Part shown: positions 7,094-13,831 of the stretch, in pieces
How positions within the stretch are numbered: position 1 is the first letter of the stretch
Layout: each line of letters begins with the position of its first letter
Assembly (NCBI GenBank): GCA_002390305.1
Contig: DGPE01000055.1
Span: forward strand, 2,160 to 16,371
Source of the DNA: Micrococcales bacterium UBA4448
GTDB taxonomy: Bacteria; Actinomycetota; Actinomycetes; Actinomycetales; Microbacteriaceae
Direction: 5' to 3'
DNA length: 14,212 nucleotides
Position numbers and translations under genes: made by a program
The notes under the pieces: generated by a model
Databases searched by the model: none
Told to the model about the DNA's origin: nothing
What the model saw: only the letters and a program-made list of their open reading frames with translations

Positions 7094-7852
7094 TTAAGCA
7101 AGAGCAATCTCTACCCCGCTTCCAGACAACGCATCGGTAAACGCATCATCAACATCGATGTTCGTCACAATTCGGTCAAAACCCGAAAAGCTTGCAAATT
7201 TAGCGGGGTAGGTCGATCCAAATTTTCCGCTGTCAACCATGAGGATTCGCTCTTGAGAATTGGCCATCATGGTCTTCTTCACCAGTGCTTCGTCAGTGTC
7301 GAATGCAGTCGCACCTGCATCTAGCGAGAACCCGTTTGCACCTATAAAGCTCACGACCGCGTTTAGCTCTCTCAGGTCGTCACAGGTTTTCGCACCAACG
7401 GCACTTAGAGTGGCAGGCCGAATCTTGCCGCCAAGAAGATATGTCTGAGTCGAAGAGTCAGCGATTTTGCCAGCCAGCGTCAAGTTATTTGTGACGACCA
7501 AAAGCCCTGGCTTATTCATAAGATACGGCGCTAAGCACTCGGTGGTAGTTCCGCCGTCAACAAAGATGCATCCCTCTTCCGGGATGAACGACGCAGCTAC
7601 ATCGGCCACTAGGCGTTTCTTTGTTGGGTTTTGTCCGTATCGCTCTGGGATCGTGTATTCGTGTGCAAGCCTGTCAAGAGAGATCGCACCGCCGTGAACA
7701 CGCCTCAGAACTCCTCTTCGCTGAAGGACATCTAAGTCTCTTCTGACAGTTTCTACCGCGACATCAAGATTGTTAGCCGCGACGTTAGCATCAAGGCGGC
7801 CGTCCACGCGAGTCCACTCGCTGAGCTTCAGCCTGCGCTCTTCTGCCAACAT
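7094..7852 (-). CDS. DeoR/GlpR family transcriptional regulator (probable mannitol operon repressor)
   Basis: Sugar-phosphate-responsive DNA-binding regulator, 252 residues. The N-terminal winged helix-turn-helix spans about 1-57, with the family recognition helix VAVETVRRDLDVLQRRGVLR and the wing RRVHGG at 50-55. The C-terminal sensor domain carries DGGTTT (99-104), TNNL (121-124), FIGANGFS (169-176) and DSGKFG (207-212). The ATG at 7852 gives the canonical N-terminus (MLAEERRLKL) and has GGAGG 8 nt upstream. The frame is open for 32 more codons but those are not family-like. It directly precedes the mannitol PTS genes in the same direction, so control of that operon is a strong guess; DeoR-family MtlR in corynebacteria is a precedent. 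The effector is unknown. Confidence 0.93.
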   Translation of the reverse strand: MLAEERRLKLSEWTRVDGRLDANVAANNLDVAVETVRRDLDVLQRRGVLRRVHGGAISLDRLAHEYTIPERYGQNPTKKRLVADVAASFIPEEGCIFVDGGTTTECLAPYLMNKPGLLVVTNNLTLAGKIADSSTQTYLLGGKIRPATLSAVGAKTCDDLRELNAVVSFIGANGFSLDAGATAFDTDEALVKKTMMANSQERILMVDSGKFGSTYPAKFASFSGFDRIVTNIDVDDAFTDALSGSGVEIALA

Positions 7853-7868
7853 CCTTGTTGCCTCCGAA

Positions 7869-7897
7869 ATTGTTTGAATTCTTTGGTGTGATGTCAA
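7869..7897 (-). promoter_or_regulatory. Candidate promoter and operator for deoR-mtl operon
   Basis: A perfect -35 hexamer TTGACA (7897-7892) is followed after 17 nt by AACAAT (7874-7869, 4 of 6 matches to TATAAT). The downstream leader to the DeoR start at 7852 is very short. TTTGA (7873-7877) and TCAAA (7894-7898) form an inverted repeat spanning the promoter, suggesting autoregulation. This is the best sigma-70-type promoter I can see in the minus-strand array, and it lies where an independent PTS transcription unit should begin. Confidence 0.5.
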
Positions 7898-7954
7898 ATT
7901 AGCAGGGATTTCGCAGGAAAAGCGACCTAAGCGGGCAAAAAACCACAATAAAAG

Positions 7955-7970
7955 GTAACGATTAGGTTAC
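7955..7970. repeat. Inverted repeat GTAAC-N6-GTTAC at the SURF1 stop codon
   Basis: GTAAC (7955-7959) and GTTAC (7966-7970) form a perfect 5+5 palindrome with a 6-nt spacer that includes the SURF1 stop codon. On the minus strand it is followed by CTTTTATT. It could be a weak terminator after SURF1 or an operator upstream of deoR. The stem is too short and AT-rich to call a terminator firmly. Confidence 0.35.
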
Positions 7971-8713
7971 GAAGCTAATCGGTTTCTCTCATCTTGAACC
8001 AGCCGCCACCACAGGTAAAACGACACCAAAGCAAAGAAAGCCCACTCAAGCGCATAAAAGGCTGTTAGCCAATTCACTTCGACCGCCTCGCTTCTGATGT
8101 CAATAACGATCTTGGCCACCTCGAGATCAAGCCCTTCGGTGACGATCAAATAAATGGGAAAGCTGGCGACTGGCTCTGAACTGTATAGGTTGACGAGTTG
8201 AGCTAAAGATACTGAGCCAAGAATGCCTGGCTCATCATTTGGAACCGGAGCCTCACTCGGCTCGACATAGCCGGTGATTTGAAAATCAGTCGCTGTAAGC
8301 TCGGCGCCTGCCGATTCCAATTCGGCCCTGTCCTCAGAAAAAGCTAGTGCCAATGTCAGGCTAACCGGCTCACTGTTGACAGTCGCAAAAGAGTTACTAA
8401 CTAGCCAGTAGCCAGGAACCAGAGAATCGCCCTGCAGCTGAAGGCGATCTGCCACGATAAAGGTACTCGTCGGGTCCAAAACAACTTCGACTTTAGCCAA
8501 TCTGTCGAAGGACCCCGGTTCAATTCGACCTGGTCCAGCCAGTTCAGCAAGTGGAACCGGTGCTAATTCTTCTTGGCTTACGCCAACCACGCTGAAAGTT
8601 CTGGCAAGCTGCCACTGCATCAAAAGCGAGAAGGTGATCGCCACAAGGGCCGCTATCGCGAGGCCGCCAACCCACTTGGGCTTTCTGGCGACTGAGAAAA
8701 AGCTGGGCTTCAT
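7967..8713 (-). CDS. SURF1 family cytochrome c oxidase assembly protein
   Basis: Membrane protein expected to help assemble the haem-copper cytochrome c oxidase (haem a insertion in better-studied members). It has 248 residues with the family topology: one N-terminal helix (about 14-33) followed by the QWQLAR segment, a large external domain (about 40-210), and a C-terminal helix (about 215-236) in NWLTAFYALEW...FYLWWRL, then a basic tail. The C-terminal NW..FYA.EW pattern is typical of actinobacterial SURF1. The ATG at 8713 follows the guaB3 stop codon with no spacer (TAG-ATG), so translation is probably coupled. Its presence implies an aerobic respiratory chain; no oxidase subunits lie in this window. 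Sequence divergence is high for the family, but both helices and motifs are in place. Confidence 0.87.
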   Translation of the reverse strand: MKPSFFSVARKPKWVGGLAIAALVAITFSLLMQWQLARTFSVVGVSQEELAPVPLAELAGPGRIEPGSFDRLAKVEVVLDPTSTFIVADRLQLQGDSLVPGYWLVSNSFATVNSEPVSLTLALAFSEDRAELESAGAELTATDFQITGYVEPSEAPVPNDEPGILGSVSLAQLVNLYSSEPVASFPIYLIVTEGLDLEVAKIVIDIRSEAVEVNWLTAFYALEWAFFALVSFYLWWRLVQDERNRLAS

Positions 8714-9829
8714 CTACCGATAGGAATTCGCTACAACGTCAACGCGCTGGAATTCTTTGACATCCGAATAACCAGTTGTCGCCATTGAGCGCCGAAGTGC
8801 ACCCAAGATGTTCATGGTTCCATCTGATGTGTCGCTCGGGCCGGTGAGGATTTGCTCTAGTGGTCCGTGAGAACCAACCCACATTCTCTGACCTCGTGGA
8901 AGCGAAGCATTAACCGCCTCTGGCCCCCAGTGCCAACCCTGGCCGGGAGCTTCTGCTGCCCTGGCAAGGACTGTTCCAAGCATCGCGGCATCTGCTCCGC
9001 AGGCAATGGCCTTCACAAGGTCGCCCGAGGTTCCAAGACCACCGTCGGCAATAACGTGGACGTATCGTCCTCCTGATTCATCCATGTAGTCACGCCTTGC
9101 AGCTGCAACATCTGCCACGGCCGTAGCCATAGGAGCGTGGATGCCAAGTACTTTCCTGGTGGCGCTTGCCGCGCCACCACCGAAGCCAACCAAGACTCCG
9201 GCTGCGCCGGTGCGCATCAAATGCAGCGCCGCGGTATAGGTAGCTGCACCGCCAACAATCACGGGGACATCAAGTTTGTAGATGAACTCTTTTAGGTTCA
9301 GTGCTTCCGTGTCCTTGGAAACATGTTCGGCGGAAACAGTGTTTCCACGAATCACAAACATGTCCACTCCTGATCGCAAAACAACATCGGCGAATTCGGC
9401 AGTTCTGTGAGGTGAAAGCGCTCCTGCAACGGTTACTCCGGCAGCTCTGATTTCCTTGAGCCTTGATTCAATTAGTTCTGCCTGAATAGGCTTTGAATAA
9501 ACTCTCTGGAGCACAGAGGTGGCATCCTCGTCTTTGGCGTTGGCTATTTCAGCCAACTGCTGAGTCGGGTCTTCATACCTGGTCCAAAGGCCCTCAAGAT
9601 CTAGAACTCCGAGGCCACCCATTTTGCCAAGAGCTATCACAGTCTCAGGGCTCATAGCTGAATCCGATGGCGCTGCGATAACAGGCATCTCAAACTGGAA
9701 GGCATCAATACTCCAGCCGGTTGAAACAACCTCGGGATCGCGCGTGCGCCTGGTTGGGACAATGGCTATGTCGTCAAAGGCGTAGCCGGTGACTGCGCGC
9801 TTGGATCTGCCGATTTCTACTTCATTCAT
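8714..9829 (-). CDS. guaB3: GuaB3 family IMP dehydrogenase-like protein lacking the catalytic cysteine
   Basis: A 371-residue single-domain (beta/alpha)8 barrel of the IMPDH/GMP reductase superfamily without CBS domains. It has the typical GuaB3 segments: FDDIAIVPTRRTRDP near the N-terminus, APSDSAMSPE (53-62), LHLMRTGAAGVLVG (202-215), MATAVADVAAARRDYMDESG, and a C-terminal GALRRSMATTGY...KEFQRV. Aligned without gaps to the GuaB active-site loop, the position of the nucleophile in GPGSICTTR reads GGGAASATR, so Ser222 replaces cysteine. The actinobacterial GuaB3 role is unresolved as far as I know, so 'IMP dehydrogenase' should not be assumed. It starts 13 nt after guaB (ATG at 9829; only a weak upstream AGG) and abuts SURF1. 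Gene identity is clear; function is open. Confidence 0.93.
   Translation of the reverse strand: MNEVEIGRSKRAVTGYAFDDIAIVPTRRTRDPEVVSTGWSIDAFQFEMPVIAAPSDSAMSPETVIALGKMGGLGVLDLEGLWTRYEDPTQQLAEIANAKDEDATSVLQRVYSKPIQAELIESRLKEIRAAGVTVAGALSPHRTAEFADVVLRSGVDMFVIRGNTVSAEHVSKDTEALNLKEFIYKLDVPVIVGGAATYTAALHLMRTGAAGVLVGFGGGAASATRKVLGIHAPMATAVADVAAARRDYMDESGGRYVHVIADGGLGTSGDLVKAIACGADAAMLGTVLARAAEAPGQGWHWGPEAVNASLPRGQRMWVGSHGPLEQILTGPSDTSDGTMNILGALRRSMATTGYSDVKEFQRVDVVANSYR
9157..9179 (-). repeat. 9-bp GC-rich hairpin within guaB3
   Basis: TGGTGGCGC (9157-9165), loop TTGCC, GCGCCACCA (9171-9179) is a perfect inverted repeat. It lies exactly over the codons of the substituted active-site loop (GGAASATR). 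It may be a by-product of Gly/Ala/Thr codon use. Confidence 0.5.
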
Positions 9830-9842
9830 TTTCTTTGCCTAA

Positions 9843-11348
9843 CTAACGGGTGCCGTAGTTTGGCGCCTCGATGGTCATTTGAATATCGTGAGGGTGGGAC
9901 TCACGGAGTCCCGCTGCAGTAATCCTGACAAATTTACCGTTTTGCTGCAGTTCCGGAATGGTTGCAGCGCCGACGTAGCCCATTGATGCGCGCAGACCTC
10001 CAACTAATTGGTGAACCACAGTCGGAACTGTACCTCTATATGGGACTCTTCCCTCGATGCCCTCAGGAACCAACTTTTCTTCCTTAAGGACATCGTCCTG
10101 GAAGTAGCGATCCTTCGAGAAGGACTGCGCCTGTCCGCGAGATTGCATCGCACCAAGAGAACCCATACCTCGGTAGGTCTTGAATTGTTTACCCCCGACA
10201 TATGTAATGTCGCCAGGCGCCTCATCGGTCCCAGCAAGTAAAGACCCGAGCATTACCGAGTTGGCTCCTGCTACCAAAGCCTTTGCGATATCTCCGGAAT
10301 ACTGCAAGCCTCCATCGGCAATCACTGGCACGCCAGCTTCTCTGGCTGCGAGCGCCGCCATGTGAACGGCAGTGATCTGAGGGACACCGACTCCTGCTAC
10401 CACGCGAGTGGTGCAAATAGAGCCGGGTCCAACGCCAACCTTAACTCCGTCTGCGCCTGCATCGACGATTGCCTGTGCGCCTTCTCTGGTCGCCACGTTT
10501 CCACCTAAAACATCGGTGTGCTTTGCAAATGGTTCGCGCTTGAGCTTCTTGATCATTTCCAACACCGCAGAGTTATGGCCGTGAGCGGTATCGACCACAA
10601 GAATGTCAACTCCAGTTTCAACCAGGGCCATTGCGCGCTCCCAGCCATCAGGTCCCACGCCGACCGCTGCTCCGACCAGTAATCTTCCTGCACCATCTTT
10701 GGATGCATTCGGGTACTTTTCGCTCTTGTCAAAATCCTTGACAGTGATAAGGCCCTTGAGCTTTCCGTTGTCGTCAATCAGAGGAAGCTTTTCAATTCGG
10801 TGCTGAGCCAACAGCGCCATCGCCTCATCGGGGTTGATCCCTGTCTTTCCAACTATCAGCGGCATTTGGGTCATGACATCTTTGACCAATGTCGTAGTTC
10901 GTTGGACCTCCATCACAAAACGCATATCGCGATTAGTTACTATTCCAACCAATTTCCCGTCTTCGTCAATTACAGGCAGGCCCGATACTCGGTAGCGACC
11001 ACAGAGGTCATCAACTTCCTGGATAGTCGCATAGGGGGTTGTGGTAACCGGGTGGGAAACCATTCCGGCTTCACTCCTTTTTACTAAGTCAACCTGGTCA
11101 GCCTGTTGCTCGATAGAAAGATTTCGGTGCAAAATTCCTAAGCCGCCCTGCCGGGCCATGGCAATTGCCATCCTGGCTTCGGTGACCGTATCCATTGGGG
11201 AAGATATAAGGGGAATGTGAATGCTGATGTTTCTCGACACCAACGTCGAGGTGCCGACAGCTGAGGGAATGACGTCAGACTTACCCGGCATTAACAGAAC
11301 GTCGTCGTATGTGAGGCCAATCAGGGAAAACGGGTCTGGCTGTTCCAA
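9843..11348 (-). CDS. guaB: Inosine-5'-monophosphate dehydrogenase
   Basis: Oxidises IMP to XMP with NAD+, the committed step to guanine nucleotides, in the cytosol. The 501 residues match the family length. The N-terminal barrel half begins LTYDDVLLMPG (12-22). Two CBS domains follow at about 97-150 and 157-210. The catalytic Cys312 lies in GVGPGSICTTR, the phosphate/purine site in ADGGLQYSGD (344-353), and the mobile-flap Arg414-Tyr415 in KDRYFQ. I chose the TTG at 11348-11346: a GAGG lies 5 nt upstream, an in-frame TGA sits six codons earlier, and no ATG or GTG is available between. It is the first gene of the minus-strand array, divergent from livH across a 190-bp region. Confidence 0.97.
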   Translation of the reverse strand: MEQPDPFSLIGLTYDDVLLMPGKSDVIPSAVGTSTLVSRNISIHIPLISSPMDTVTEARMAIAMARQGGLGILHRNLSIEQQADQVDLVKRSEAGMVSHPVTTTPYATIQEVDDLCGRYRVSGLPVIDEDGKLVGIVTNRDMRFVMEVQRTTTLVKDVMTQMPLIVGKTGINPDEAMALLAQHRIEKLPLIDDNGKLKGLITVKDFDKSEKYPNASKDGAGRLLVGAAVGVGPDGWERAMALVETGVDILVVDTAHGHNSAVLEMIKKLKREPFAKHTDVLGGNVATREGAQAIVDAGADGVKVGVGPGSICTTRVVAGVGVPQITAVHMAALAAREAGVPVIADGGLQYSGDIAKALVAGANSVMLGSLLAGTDEAPGDITYVGGKQFKTYRGMGSLGAMQSRGQAQSFSKDRYFQDDVLKEEKLVPEGIEGRVPYRGTVPTVVHQLVGGLRASMGYVGAATIPELQQNGKFVRITAAGLRESHPHDIQMTIEAPNYGTR

Positions 11349-11538
11349 AATAACCTCGCAGCATCATTAGGTGAAGTGATCCCTCAAGTCTATCTTTCAA
11401 TTCAAACCAAACGGAATTCAAGTTTTTGGTTACAAAAAGGTTTTAGGTCGAACCATTGAAGTTATGTGCTGGTAATCTTTTGCAATAACCTTTTGGGACA
11501 ACCGTGAGCATTGTCGCTCACCAAGATATGGAGGACAG
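11349..11538. promoter_or_regulatory. Divergent intergenic region guaB / livH
   Basis: AT-rich 190-bp spacer that must hold promoters for both directions, though no hexamer pair stands out. It contains repeated GTTA-type half-sites: GTTAC-N6-GTTTT (11429-11444) and GTTAT-N6-GTAAT (11461-11476), starting 32 bp apart. There is also GGTT-N8-AACC (11439-11454), an imperfect palindrome GGTAAT-N8-ATAACC (11471-11490), and inverted 8-mers AAAAGGTT/AACCTTTT (11435-11442, 11487-11494). A regulator-binding region is likely; which regulator is not clear. Confidence 0.45.
11504..11521 (+). promoter_or_regulatory. Hairpin in the livH leader just ahead of its ribosome-binding site
   Basis: GTGAGC (11504-11509), loop ATTGTC, GCTCAC (11516-11521) is a perfect 6-bp stem that ends 8 nt before GGAGG (11530-11534) of livH. 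The loop bases TTGTC (11511-11515) are also complementary to GACAA upstream (11497-11501), giving a mutually exclusive alternative pairing. Confidence 0.5.
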
Positions 11539-12837
11539 GTGAATTTCCTCTCCGTGGGCAATCCAAGACATCTGCTAAAACCCCTAATTATTGTTTTCAC
11601 AGCGCTGATCATCGGGCTTGGCTTGATGACTCCCGCTCATGCAGACAGCGTTGGCGAAGAGTTCGAATTCGCCGTTGTCGGTAACGTGAAAGTTGAGGGC
11701 GAGCCAGTAGGTGGCGTCCGGATCATTGTTGAAGGTGGCGGATACCGTGCCGAAACAGTCACAGATGACAAGGGTAGTTGGCTAATCGGAGTGCCGGAAA
11801 AAAGTGACTATTCGGTCACTCTCGATGAGTCGACACTTCCAACGGGTGTCATTGTTCTTGAAGGCGGAGTGACTCAACAAGTGTCTTTCAGTCTTGGAGA
11901 TCGAGTTTCTCAGAACTTCTTCATTGGTGAAGGTGAGCGCAATGAAGTGCCCTTCATCGATCAGCTCGTCGCACGACTTATCTATGGAATCAACTTCGGC
12001 CTGATGTTGGGGCTTGCCTCGGTTGGACTTTCTTTGGTGTTCGGAACTACGGGCCTTTCTAACTTTGCTCACGGTGAAATGGTTACCTTCGGCGCAGTTG
12101 CAGCTTTGATCCTTGGCGTGTTCCTGGAACTCCCAATTTGGGTCGCTATTCCAGCGGCAGTTCTGCTCTCGGCAGGTATGGGGTGGTCGTTGGATGCCGG
12201 ATTGTGGAAGCCGCTTCGAAGCCGAGGCCTAGGAATCATTCAGCTGATGATCGTCTCAATTGGCTTGTCTCTCACCATGCGCTACATTATCCAGTTCTTC
12301 ATCGGTGGCGGAACCGAGCAACTTCCAGGCTTTGATTCCCCCAAGATCAACCTCTTTGGTTCAGTTGCGCTGAGTGTAAACGACCTTTACTCCATGGGAA
12401 TCTCGATAGTGGTTATTGTCGCCTTTGCGTTCTGGCTCATGAAGACCAAGACAGGTAAGGCGACTAGGGCCATCTCCGATAACCCGGACCTGTCCGCCGC
12501 ATCAGGTATCGACGTTGACAAGGTCGTCAGGATTGTTTGGATTGTTTCTGCTTCAATGGCTGGCCTCGCCGGAGTGCTCTGGGCTTACTTCCGGCCGGGT
12601 ATCAAGTGGGATATGGGAACACAGATTTTGCTTCTCATCTTTGCTGCGGTCACCCTCGGTGGACTGGGAACCGCATTCGGTGCGCTAATTGGTGCGCTAA
12701 TTGTTGGGCTGCTGGTTGAAACCTCCAGCCTCTTTATACCGTCAGACCTGAAATACGTTGCCGCCCTCGTAGTGCTAATTGGTGTACTGCTGTTTAGGCC
12801 GCAGGGCATCATGGGTCGAAAACAGAGAATTGGATAG
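11539..12837 (+). CDS. livH: Branched-chain amino acid-type ABC transporter permease (LivH) with secreted Ig-like N-terminal domain
   Basis: Inner-membrane permease of a hydrophobic amino acid (HAAT) ABC importer. At 432 residues it is about 130-140 longer than a plain LivH. Residues 1-35 form a Sec signal peptide (hydrophobic core about 15-30, cleavage expected after AHA at 33-35). Residues about 42-130 form a beta-rich, Cna-B/carboxypeptidase-regulatory-like domain (VVGNVKVEGEPVGGVRIIVEG, TDDKGSWLIGVP). The LivH core follows from about 140 with GTTGLSNFAHGEM (169-181), IVSIGLSL (238-245) and the cytoplasmic coupling segment RAISDNPDLSAASGID (310-325), ending FRPQGIMGRK. The start is GTG at 11539 with GGAGG 4 nt upstream. 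Substrate is not provable from the permease alone; urea or amides are alternatives. livM follows after 10 nt. Confidence 0.92.
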   Translation: MNFLSVGNPRHLLKPLIIVFTALIIGLGLMTPAHADSVGEEFEFAVVGNVKVEGEPVGGVRIIVEGGGYRAETVTDDKGSWLIGVPEKSDYSVTLDESTLPTGVIVLEGGVTQQVSFSLGDRVSQNFFIGEGERNEVPFIDQLVARLIYGINFGLMLGLASVGLSLVFGTTGLSNFAHGEMVTFGAVAALILGVFLELPIWVAIPAAVLLSAGMGWSLDAGLWKPLRSRGLGIIQLMIVSIGLSLTMRYIIQFFIGGGTEQLPGFDSPKINLFGSVALSVNDLYSMGISIVVIVAFAFWLMKTKTGKATRAISDNPDLSAASGIDVDKVVRIVWIVSASMAGLAGVLWAYFRPGIKWDMGTQILLLIFAAVTLGGLGTAFGALIGALIVGLLVETSSLFIPSDLKYVAALVVLIGVLLFRPQGIMGRKQRIG

Positions 12838-12847
12838 GAGGTAGCTC

Positions 12848-13831
12848 ATGGACTGGGGAACAATCATAAATAACACCTTGGCCGGGTTACTAACACCGAC
12901 CACAATTGCCTTCGCTCTTGCTGCGCTTGGGCTCGCAATGCACTTCGGTTTCGCCGGGCTTCTGAACTTCGGTATTGCCGGATTCATGGCCATTGGTGCC
13001 TATGGCTACGCAATCTCCGTATTGACTTTCGGCTTCCCGTGGTGGCTTGGAATGATTGTTGGAATTCTTGGCTCGATAGGCTTCGCCATTTTGCTTGGTG
13101 TGCCAACCCTGCGACTTAGAGGCGACTATCTAGCCATCGTTACAATCGCTGCTGCCGAGATTGCACGACTCTTGTTCTTGACGACCGCTTTCACCGATGT
13201 CACCGGTAGCGCCGACGGGCTGTTCGGTTACAACAAGACCGGCGGCTTCACCGAGGCAAACCCATTCCCCCCAGGGAGCTATGGTTTTGGGCCGTGGACC
13301 TACAACTCTGAAACGCTCTGGGTTATCGTCTTTGGGCTTGCAGTCCTAGCAATTTGCGTTTGGTTACTCTGGGCCCTGATGCGCTCTCCTTGGGGAAGAG
13401 TCATTAAGGGTATCCGTGAGGATGAGGATGCAATCCGTGCCCTTGGTAAGAACGTCTTTGCATACAAACTCCAGGCCCTGATCATTGGTGGCGTTTTCGG
13501 TGGCATGGGCGGAATCATTTACGCAGCCTTCGCAAACGTGTCTCCAGGTGTCTATGTGACCTCGATCACATTCTTCATTTGGACTTCATTGCTACTTGGT
13601 GGTGCAGCGACAATCTTTGGTCCAGTTATTGGTGCGGTTATCTTCTGGACACTGCAGGCATTCCTGTCAAATATTTTGCCCGAGCTTTCATCCAGTGGAA
13701 TCCTTCCAGTTGATGGCACTCAAGCGGCAACACTTAGGTTCGTGCTGGTGGGTATCGGCTTGATGCTGCTGGTTATCTACAGACCTCAGGGTATTTTTGG
13801 CGACAAGAGGGAGATGACCTTTGTCAAATAA
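12848..13831 (+). CDS. livM: Branched-chain amino acid-type ABC transporter permease (LivM)
   Basis: Second membrane subunit of the same HAAT-type importer, pairing with LivH to form the translocation path. The 327 residues carry about nine hydrophobic segments. Family signatures are visible: AMHFGFAGLLNFGIAGFMAIGAY (30-52), PTLRLRGDYLAIVTIAAAEI (86-105), and the coupling segment SPWGRVIKGIREDEDAIRALG, which contacts the ATPases. The protein ends IYRPQGIFGDKRE, as LivM proteins typically do. The ATG at 12848 has GGAGG 6 nt upstream and lies 10 nt after the livH stop. It overlaps the proposed livG start by 11 nt, supporting one transcription and translation unit. Confidence 0.95.
   Translation: MDWGTIINNTLAGLLTPTTIAFALAALGLAMHFGFAGLLNFGIAGFMAIGAYGYAISVLTFGFPWWLGMIVGILGSIGFAILLGVPTLRLRGDYLAIVTIAAAEIARLLFLTTAFTDVTGSADGLFGYNKTGGFTEANPFPPGSYGFGPWTYNSETLWVIVFGLAVLAICVWLLWALMRSPWGRVIKGIREDEDAIRALGKNVFAYKLQALIIGGVFGGMGGIIYAAFANVSPGVYVTSITFFIWTSLLLGGAATIFGPVIGAVIFWTLQAFLSNILPELSSSGILPVDGTQAATLRFVLVGIGLMLLVIYRPQGIFGDKREMTFVK

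Noticed and set aside
11430..11612. Minus-strand open frame of 60 codons crossing the livH start
   Set aside because: It covers the livH leader and signal peptide in antisense and shows neither a ribosome-binding site nor a recognisable product.
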